Assembly (NCBI RefSeq): GCF_019457515.1
Contig: NZ_CP080421.1
Location: 3,658,001-3,722,000, forward strand
Reading direction: 5' to 3'
DNA: 64,000 nt
Origin: Shewanella mesophila
GTDB lineage: Bacteria; Pseudomonadota; Gammaproteobacteria; Enterobacterales; Shewanellaceae
Below, in pieces: positions 20,769 through 27,025 of the stretch; position 1 is the first letter of the stretch, and the number at the start of each line of letters is the position of its first letter. The notes beneath the pieces are model-generated. The model was not told where the DNA came from, made no database searches, and was given only the letters and a program-made list of their open reading frames with translations. The translations under genes were made by a program, and so were the position numbers.

Positions 20769-21500
20769 ATGAACCAGGTCAATCGCAACACCAAAGCCAA
20801 AGGCGTCAACCGCCGCCAGTTCTTAGCCACATCGGCTAAGGCGGGTTGTGCGATGGGATTATTGGGATTAGGTGTGACGGGGGTTGCTAAACAATCGTCT
20901 CATCTTGACCCATTGGCGATTAGACCACCCGGTGCATTAACGGAAGATGACTTCTTATCTGCATGTGTTCGCTGCGGCTTGTGTGTCGAGGCTTGCCCCT
21001 ACGACACGCTAAAACTGGCACGCTGGTTTGAGGGAGCCCCAACGGGAACACCCTACTTTACCGCGCGCGCAGTACCGTGCGAAATGTGTGACGATATTCC
21101 CTGTGTTAAAGCCTGCCCATCGGGCTCGCTGGACCACAGTTTGACTGAGATTAATGAGTCAAAAATGGGCATTGCCGTATTAATTGATGAGAAGAGTTGC
21201 CTCAATTTTAAAGGGCTACGCTGTGACGTCTGTTACCGCGTCTGCCCATTAATTGATGAGGCCATCACCTTAGAGCGGCAGCACAATCAACGCAGCGACC
21301 ACCACGCTATGTTCCTCCCCACCGTCAACAGCGATAGCTGCACCGGTTGCGGTAAATGCGAACATGTTTGCGTGTTGGAAGAGTCGGCGATCCGTGTATT
21401 GCCCGCACACATTGCACTGGGTAAAACAGCTTCACACGATACCTATATCAACACCGAAGAGACCACACTTGAGATGTTAAACAAGGGGCTCACATTATGA
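20769..21500 (+). CDS. napG: periplasmic ferredoxin-type protein NapG
   Basis: A 243-residue protein with a Tat signal (NRRQFLATSAKAG) and four [4Fe-4S] motifs: CVRCGLCVEACP, CEMCDDIPCVKACP, CLNFKGLRCDVCYRVCP and CTGCGKCEHVC. With NapH it forms a quinol-oxidising route into NapA/NapB. It overlaps napH by ATGA. No napF or napC is present in this operon, as in the nap-beta (napDAGHB) type of Shewanella. Confidence 0.95.
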   Translation: MNQVNRNTKAKGVNRRQFLATSAKAGCAMGLLGLGVTGVAKQSSHLDPLAIRPPGALTEDDFLSACVRCGLCVEACPYDTLKLARWFEGAPTGTPYFTARAVPCEMCDDIPCVKACPSGSLDHSLTEINESKMGIAVLIDEKSCLNFKGLRCDVCYRVCPLIDEAITLERQHNQRSDHHAMFLPTVNSDSCTGCGKCEHVCVLEESAIRVLPAHIALGKTASHDTYINTEETTLEMLNKGLTL

Positions 21501-22375
21501 GCAAGGGTACAAGCAATACCTCTACAGACCGTTTCGCTCAAGCTGCGATCGATGAACTAGGCTGGTGGCGTGCCCACAAGTTTCTATTTCTACGTCGCGC
21601 TAGCCAACTGTCTGTGTTGCTTGCCTTTGCTATTGGCCCTTGGTTTGGCCTTTGGTTACTCAAAGGCAACCTCTCAAGTAGCGAGTTATTGGCTACCATT
21701 CCACTGTCTGATCCACTGGCGACCTTGCAAGTGTTGATGACAGGGCATTGGCCAGAACTCAGCCTACTGCTAGGCGCCGCCATCATCGCCCTATTTTATC
21801 TAGTGGCTGGTGGACGCGTATTTTGCAGCTGGGTATGCCCGGTTAACTTAGTAACAGATGCCGCTAGCTGGCTGAGACGTAAGTTTCATTTGCCTCGCAC
21901 CAGCGAGATGCCAAGAAACTTACGCTACTACCTGCTGGCAGTGGTGCTGCTTATGCCACTATTTTCGGGCATCGCTGCCTGGGAGTGGGTTAATCCTGTC
22001 CCTGTCGTCTATCGCGCCCTACTGTTTGGTGCGGGAAGCGGCTTGTGGATCTTAGCGGCGATCTTCTTGCTCGACCTGTTTATCAGCGAGCGAGCATGGT
22101 GTGGTCACCTTTGCCCAACCGGTGCGATGTTTGCGCTGCTCGGTAAAGCTAGCCCAGTAAAAGTATCGGCTGTGAATGCCAAAGATTGCGATAACTGTAT
22201 GGATTGTTTTGAGGTATGCCCAGAAAGGCAGGTGTTAAAGCCCGCCCTTAAAGGCACAAGCCCCATGATAACTGACAGTGATTGCACCCAATGTGGTCGT
22301 TGTATCGATGTCTGTGCTCAACGCGTTTTCCAGTATCAAAATCGAATTGCCCTAAAGGCGGAGAACAACCAATGA
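21497..22375 (+). CDS. napH: membrane quinol dehydrogenase NapH
   Basis: A 292-residue polytopic protein with TM helices at about 36-55, 88-105, 145-165 and 178-200. Two CxxxCP motifs (FCSWVCPVN near 111 and WCGHLCPTGA near 205) lie next to the membrane. Two C-terminal cytoplasmic [4Fe-4S] motifs follow: CDNCMDCFEVCP and CTQCGRCIDVC. It overlaps napB by ATGA. Together with NapG it replaces or complements NapC as the electron entry. Confidence 0.95.
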   Translation: MSKGTSNTSTDRFAQAAIDELGWWRAHKFLFLRRASQLSVLLAFAIGPWFGLWLLKGNLSSSELLATIPLSDPLATLQVLMTGHWPELSLLLGAAIIALFYLVAGGRVFCSWVCPVNLVTDAASWLRRKFHLPRTSEMPRNLRYYLLAVVLLMPLFSGIAAWEWVNPVPVVYRALLFGAGSGLWILAAIFLLDLFISERAWCGHLCPTGAMFALLGKASPVKVSAVNAKDCDNCMDCFEVCPERQVLKPALKGTSPMITDSDCTQCGRCIDVCAQRVFQYQNRIALKAENNQ

Positions 22376-22794
22376 AAAAAGTACTCACTTTAGTCGCGCT
22401 CATGGCGCTAGGTGCCTGCTCTGGTCAGCAAGCCAACAATACAGCAGAGCCTGTGAATGTCAGCTCACTCGGGAAATCTGAGATCACCGACGTCCGTGCG
22501 GCCGACGCGATGCCCACTTACCCTAAAAAGGGAGCATCAATCGAGCGTGGCTTTGTCCACCAGCCACCGCTGATCCCCCATAAAGCCGACTACAGCATCA
22601 CCATTAAGAAAAACGGCTGCATGACGTGTCACAGTCCAGCAAAAGCTCAGCGCATGAAAGCGACGGAGATCCACGCTTCGCACATTCTTGCCGACAACAA
22701 GCTTAACAACGAATACTTCAACTGTACTCAGTGTCACGTGCCACAAGCCGAGAACAAGCAGAAGTTAGTCGAGAATAACTTTTCGAATCAGTAA
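22372..22794 (+). CDS. napB: diheme cytochrome c NapB
   Basis: A 140-residue electron-transfer subunit of NapA. Two heme sites are present: CMTCH (about 83-87) and CTQCH (about 120-124), with candidate distal His ligands in VHQPPLIPH and EIHASH. Start: a longer open frame begins upstream inside napH, but the ATG at 22372 overlaps the napH stop (ATGA) and gives a proper signal sequence. The signal ends LMALGACSGQ, which contains an L-G-A-C lipobox, so the protein may be a lipoprotein rather than a free periplasmic one. Confidence 0.94.
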   Translation: MKKVLTLVALMALGACSGQQANNTAEPVNVSSLGKSEITDVRAADAMPTYPKKGASIERGFVHQPPLIPHKADYSITIKKNGCMTCHSPAKAQRMKATEIHASHILADNKLNNEYFNCTQCHVPQAENKQKLVENNFSNQ

Positions 22795-22844
22795 GGTTTA
22801 GCCTCCTAAGACGTAGCTCCTTAGGGAGTCGCTTAGATGTACTG

Positions 22845-22873
22845 AAAACCACCCAACAATGGGTGGTTTTTTA
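22845..22873 (+). terminator. rho-independent terminator of the nap operon
   Basis: AAAACCACCCA pairs with TGGGTGGTTTT around an ACAA loop and is followed by a T run, 50 bp after the napB stop. Confidence 0.92.
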
Positions 22874-23381
22874 TTGCCTGGCGGCAATGGAGGCTCCGCA
22901 GCTGTATCTACACTAGGTTATTCACTCTCTTCGATTTGACTGTGTTTGGTGTGAGTGGCGAGTAAAAAGCTAACGTGCTTTTACCCCAAAGTTTGGTGGC
23001 CTTAGAATGAAGGTTTAGCATTTTTTGGCTTAGTAGCGTTTGGCTGTATTTTCATTTACTGAGAGTATTTGAAGGTCGAACCTTCACTGTTATTAATCGC
23101 CTGTCCGGCGAGGAATGTGCAAGCACTCTTTTGGCTCGCTGTGAATATGTCCCTATACGCTCCACGGTGGCATCCCTGCCACCAAGGGCCAAAACCGCGC
23201 TTACACTTATCTCTAATGCTTCTTCGATTGGACTTCATTTGATACGACTAGTGAGTGAAAGGCTAACGTGCTTTTGCCCCAAAGTGAGTTAGCACCTGTT
23301 TTGCGGAGTAGTTACAAGCAGACTTTCTCGCCTAGAAATTTTCATCCATTTCACTCAAATGTTGCAATGCTTAAAAGCTGG
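22874..23381. repeat. repeat-rich non-coding region with imperfect direct repeats
   Basis: Two related segments of about 68 bp (22925-22992 and 23219-23285) share CTTCGATT..., GCTAACGTGCTTTT and CCCCAAAGT. Between them is a hairpin GGTGGCA-TCCC-TGCCACC at 23164-23181. The minus strand has a 60-codon open frame rich in Arg, Cys and Trp that looks like a translated repeat rather than a gene. I see no protein-coding signal. The ISL3 element is inserted at the right edge. Confidence 0.5.
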
Positions 23382-23389
23382 ACAGACAT

Positions 23390-24702
23390 GGCTCTTCGTC
23401 GAAGGTGGTGGTAAACGTAGCTTTTAAGATAAACTTCTTCGTACAATTTCATATTCCCGATAGTCATGAGCGAAACCCTTTTATACCAGAAAGTATTAGG
23501 CCTAAAGGCTCCATGGTTAGTTTCTAAAGTTCAACTTGATGAAGAGCATCAACGTATTATCGTCGTTGTGGACTATGTACATAGTGGTGATTCAGTTTGC
23601 CCTGTCTGTCAGGGTTTAGCTCGTCATTATGACTCACGCCCTCGAACTTGGCGTCATCTAGATACTTGCCAATTTGAAACGATAATCCACTCAAATGTGC
23701 CTCGTATTCATTGTCCTAACCATGGCTATCAGACACTCCAAGTTCCTTGGGCGCATGAAAGCAGTCGCTACACTGAATTACTGGAAATGAGAGTGTTGGC
23801 GATGTTAGCAATGAGTACGCTAAATGCGGTCAGTAAATTTTTTAAACTAAGCTGGGGAGCCATTGACCGAATAATGGAGAGAGCCGTCTCTAGAGGGTTA
23901 GCGCATCGAACCGCTTGTTCGACAGAGTCGTTGCTGATTGATGAAACAGCGATTAAAAAAGGGCATGATTACGTCACTGTGCTTTCCAACTCTCAAGGCC
24001 AAGTGTTAGCCGTCTCAGACGGTCGCTCTAAAGCCAGTTTTAACGCTTGTTTTGCGCAATTGCCTTCATATACGAAATCACAAACTAAAACCATTTGTAT
24101 GGACATGAGCCCTGCTTATATTTCAGCGGCAAAGGCAGCATTTCCTGACGCTGAAAAGCGGATTGCATTTGACCATTTCCATATTGCTAAATTACTGACT
24201 GAAGCCGTCAATGCTATACGAAGGGATGAAATATACAGGCTGTCTCCCTCAATGAGACAAGAAGCTCATCGCACACGCTTCTTCTGGCTTAAGCAGAGGC
24301 ACAACTTATCAGCAGATAGGAAAGAAAGACTAAATAAACTCGTGCCTTCGTTAATGAATACAGCGCTAGCTTGGTATTTTAAAGAGCAAGCTCGTGACAT
24401 ATGGTATGGCGAACTGCGTTCGCGGCACTAAGCAGAGATGGCTAGAATGGATAGCTTTAATCAAGGCAAGTAATATCAAGCCTTTAATTTCCGTAGCTGA
24501 AACAGTTGAGTCTAAATTATGGGGAATACTTAATGCGATGCGTTTTGGTGTTTCAAATGGTCTAGCAGAAGCTATCAATAGTCAAATAAGGCTGCTGAGA
24601 GTAAAGGCCATGGGGTATAGAAATACAGAGCGATTTAAGCGAGCAATACTGTTTCACTTTGGGAAGTTGGATATGGGGTTCCACCATTAACGACGAAGAG
24701 CC
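23390..24702 (+). mobile_element. ISL3-family insertion sequence with 8-bp target duplication
   Basis: The element is 1313 bp. Its ends are inverted repeats: GGCTCTTCGTCG at 23390-23401 and CGACGAAGAGCC at 24691-24702, with similarity continuing inward (TGGTGG). The 8-bp sequence ACAGACAT is directly repeated on both sides (23382-23389 and 24703-24710). An 8-bp duplication is standard for ISL3. The perfect duplication points to a fairly recent insertion, though its single transposase gene is frameshifted. Confidence 0.9.
23466..24690 (+). pseudogene. ISL3-family transposase, frameshifted
   Basis: The first 321 residues hold the N-terminal zinc-finger-like region (CPVCQG... and CPNHGYQTL), a helix-turn-helix and the start of the DDE domain (LLIDETAIKKGHDYVTVL, ICMDMSPAYISA, DHFHIAKLL). 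Near 24420-24430 the frame shifts by one base: frame one ends in WYGELRSRH, while the other frame continues as GTKQRWLEWIALIKASN to GLAEAINSQIRLLR and the C-terminus at 24690. The catalytic Glu region lies after the shift. Unless programmed frameshifting rescues it, the enzyme is inactive. Confidence 0.88.
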
Positions 24703-24750
24703 ACAGACATACAGTCATATTGAAATCATGACCATTTTTATCCCAACTTC

Positions 24751-24954
24751 GTGCGCGTTTTTACATTCCAATATAAATAAATATGATTAAAATCATATAA
24801 TTATAAAAGCTATAGGTTAGATAATAGGTTTGGGAAACGCGCATGCGCGTTTTTCCGGATGGTATATTTAATAGAATACTGATAAGTTCTTTTCATACAG
24901 ATAGTTAACTGTGCGCGTTTTCACTGGTCCAACGAGGTAAACGCGCATGCGCAC
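24751..24954. repeat. cluster of GCGCATGCGC palindromes
   Basis: A perfect 18-bp palindrome, AAACGCGCATGCGCGTTT, lies at 24835-24852. GTGCGCGTTT occurs at 24751-24760 and 24911-24920, and AAACGCGCATGCGCAC at 24939-24954, so the last two can pair over a 18-base loop. The spacing suggests two or three worn copies of one structured element. They border the integron-type cassette and may be divergent recombination-site arms. Confidence 0.55.
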
Positions 24955-24964
24955 GAATAAGCTG

Positions 24965-25322
24965 TTATATGCCACGTGGATATTCAATCAAGGAGGCTGT
25001 ATATGTCTAAAAAATCGAGAGTCGTTCTATTGCCACTTATTGCCAGCATTTCATTTGTATTTTCGTTCTGGATTTTGGAAGTGCGCAAGGCGCAAGAGTT
25101 TTCGGGTATCAGTAACGATGTAGCAGGAGGTGCGGTTTTGGGTTTGGGTATTGGTGTAATGCTCGTGCTACTTGCAACTGTACAAAACAAAAAACAGGGC
25201 TCTTTTTAGAGACCGTCATATAACAAAACGCTCAAGTCGCATCCCGCTGCGCGGGCTGCTGGGACAAAAACACAATGCGGCTTCGCTATTTTCGCATTGT
25301 GCTTTTGCCCCTTAGCTTAGCG
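24965..25322 (+). mobile_element. single integron-type gene cassette without integrase
   Basis: The left boundary is the core-site sequence G|TTATATGCC (G at 24964), and the right boundary is GCG|TTAGCC (G at 25322). The cassette starts TTATATG and its own recombination site opens with CATATAAC (25217-25224), which is the exact complement of GTTATATG, as expected if the circular form carries a complete attC. It holds one short gene and ends with the attC described next. No integrase gene is in the window. No second complete cassette could be delimited to either side. Confidence 0.6.
25003..25209 (+). CDS. 68-residue two-helix membrane protein of the cassette
   Basis: An AAGGAGG ribosome binding site at 24990-24996 sits six bases before the ATG, so this start is preferred over upstream in-frame codons. 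The protein is small and basic at both ends, with two predicted TM helices (about 8-25 and 43-61) separated by a short loop (EVRKAQEFSGISNDVAGG). I do not recognise the family. Its stop lies just 8 bp before the start of the attC site, the compact arrangement expected of a cassette gene. Confidence 0.65.
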   Translation: MSKKSRVVLLPLIASISFVFSFWILEVRKAQEFSGISNDVAGGAVLGLGIGVMLVLLATVQNKKQGSF

Positions 25323-25328
25323 TTAGCC
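25217..25328 (+). other. attC recombination site (59-base-element type)
   Basis: R'' is in CATATAACAAA and L'' in ACGCTCAAG (25228-25236); L' and R' are in CTTAGCGTTAGCC (25316-25328). ACGCT-C-AAG pairs with CTTAGCGT except for the extra C, the position where attC sites carry an extrahelical base. The interior folds into further hairpins, such as CACAATGCG/CGCATTGTG. The length of about 112 bp is within the attC range. Confidence 0.6.
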
Positions 25329-25727
25329 ATAGAAATATTAATCTTAAACTCACATAGTAGAGCAAAAATCCTAACGCAGAAATGTCCAAAAGCTTCTCAC
25401 AAGGTCAAATCGAAGAAATAGATAACTCGGTGTAGGTACGGCTGTGACCTTTCGTGACATGGATGTCACGGCAGAGCCTACAGGGAACGTACTTGCGGCG
25501 TGTCACAGAAGTACCTGCACGAATAGCCTGCTGCAAGCAATTCAAAACCATGAAAGTCAACGCTACCGTCAGCGAAATAAAACCAACTCCGCCAAATGTT
25601 ATAAGCCAAAAATGCCAACACCTTCATTCGAAGGCCATTAATAAACCATGAAGCTATGGTTCACAAAACACTGACCAATAACCACTCAGCCGAAGGCCAA
25701 ATGCTGAAAGCGACCCTTTCGATAACG
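25329..25727. repeat. non-coding region with a 91-bp cruciform repeat (25430-25520)
   Basis: GTGTAGGTAC (25430-25439) pairs with GTACCTGCAC (25511-25520), with one G-T pair. Inside, CGTGACAT-GG-ATGTCACG (25453-25470) is a perfect hairpin. This nested dyad looks like a dispersed intergenic repeat. Short open frames run across it in two frames, but they are by-products of its sequence. The rest of the stretch shows no gene. Confidence 0.5.
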
Positions 25728-26132
25728 TTAATTCGAAAACTTGAGTTCGATGACATTCCCTTCGGGATCGTTAATGTAGAGTGAGCGGCCGAAACCTTGG
25801 GCGCCGTAACGCTTGGCGAATCCCTCAGGGGCAATGTTGAACTCTACGAGGTAATCCAGCAGTGCCTGTTCATCCATTGGGTTAATCAGCAGGCATACAT
25901 GGTCGACGTTACGTCCATCTTGCTGCGGAGCTTTGCCACCTAAACAGCCAAGTTCACTGTCACAACACACGATATCAATCAGGGCATTGCCAGCTCTTAG
26001 CTGAGTAAGGCCTTCATCCTTTAACTCGCGCTCAATGGCGCATCCGAGTATCTGCTGGTAAAAATGCAGCATGGCATCTAGCTTAGTGGTACGAAACACC
26101 ACATGGTCGAGCCCTTGAACCTGAATCATCAT
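25728..26132 (-). CDS. VOC-family (glyoxalase/dioxygenase-like) protein
   Basis: A 134-residue protein with the paired beta-alpha-beta-beta-beta modules of the vicinal oxygen chelate superfamily. Likely metal ligands are His10 (LDHVVFRT), His in VDHVCLLI (about 79) and Glu in GNVIELKF (near the C-terminus); NDPEGNVIEL is a typical terminal motif. Members include glyoxalase I and fosfomycin-resistance enzymes, and the actual substrate is not apparent. The second of two adjacent start codons has the better spacing from GTGGAG. Confidence 0.82.
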   Translation of the reverse strand: MMIQVQGLDHVVFRTTKLDAMLHFYQQILGCAIERELKDEGLTQLRAGNALIDIVCCDSELGCLGGKAPQQDGRNVDHVCLLINPMDEQALLDYLVEFNIAPEGFAKRYGAQGFGRSLYINDPEGNVIELKFSN

Positions 26133-26319
26133 TTCTCCACTAACACCGCCACTAGCACCACCATTAATACCGCAAAATCATAGCTTAATGCTGTAATAAT
26201 AGCCGATTGAGAATCAGTTAATGCCTAAATCTAACATCTTGTTCAATATTGGTAATTTGTCATTTTTTATTCACCCTATTTAGGGTAGTTTAGTACAATC
26301 AGCTTTGATGGAGTCAGTT

Positions 26320-26580
26320 ATGAAACAAGGCAAGCACGACGCACAACTATTAAAACTCGCCATGGAAATTGGTGTAGGCTACGCCAAGAAACGTGGGTTC
26401 GATGATTTCGATAAAGGGATCTCCCCTAAAGATAAAGTCGAGTGTATCTACCGATTATTAGTACAAGATAAACTGATCCAACCGTTAGCCACAGACAAAG
26501 AAGATGGCCCTAATATGAAGCATAAGCTGATACTGTGGATCAGCCGTCAACTCCCCGAAGATCACCCTCTACTCAATTAA
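26320..26580 (+). CDS. DUF5062-like small protein
   Basis: An 86-residue soluble, helix-rich protein. The ATG at 26320 is chosen because GGAG lies six bases upstream; an in-frame TTG at 26305 is less likely. Motifs such as LAMEIGVGYAKKRGFDDFDKG, KVECIYRLLVQDKLIQPL and the ending PEDHPLL recall a family (DUF5062) shared by Vibrio and Shewanella. The function is unknown. Confidence 0.7.
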   Translation: MKQGKHDAQLLKLAMEIGVGYAKKRGFDDFDKGISPKDKVECIYRLLVQDKLIQPLATDKEDGPNMKHKLILWISRQLPEDHPLLN

Positions 26581-26586
26581 TATTAT

Positions 26587-26855
26587 CTAGGGCCTGTTGA
26601 TCTTTGCTGGTTGAATTTTATTCGAGACAAAAACGTTTTAATCAAGGCAAGTGGATTGCAGCCTAGTCATCTAAGCAAAATTCACTTAACAAAGCGTAAA
26701 ATGTTTTTAGCCGAACCCTTCGGGCAGCGTTTGTTGGTGATTTCTACTGCGTTCTCAGCTTTTTATGTAGAGCAACTACACCACAAAGCTTCTGCCTTGT
26801 ATAAATACCCAACCATTCGCTGCAAAAATAACCTTGAAAGATCAACAGGCCCTAG
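26587..26855. repeat. 269-bp MITE-like element
   Basis: It has perfect 19-bp terminal inverted repeats: CTAGGGCCTGTTGATCTTT on the left and its complement on the right (26837-26855). The first 30 bases match the 70-bp element at 13273. It is flanked by CTA/TAG, consistent with a TA target duplication. An 82-codon frame spans it on the plus strand, but shows no transposase motif, so I treat the element as non-autonomous. Confidence 0.78.
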
Positions 26856-27025
26856 TTAAGAAATCAGAGCCTATCGACAGATCTATGGGCACTGATTTCG
26901 CTGTATATCAATGCCCCAAAAGCAAGATGTTGATCTCTATCAACAAGCGCTTCGATTCCCTGCAAAGTTCCTCTAGATAAGCTATAGATCAATTATCATT
27001 CACTAACCAAAATCTAGGGTCTCCA

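Noticed and set aside
23056-23238. 60-codon minus-strand frame rich in Arg, Cys and Trp
   Set aside because: It lies inside a repeat and hairpin region, has no ribosome binding site, and reads like a translated structured repeat.
25444-25651. Two overlapping 65-codon frames
   Set aside because: They run through the cruciform repeat in two frames, with no start signal and no recognisable protein.
26611-26859. 82-codon frame across the MITE
   Set aside because: It is bounded by the inverted repeats, reads into the terminal repeat and shows no transposase motif.
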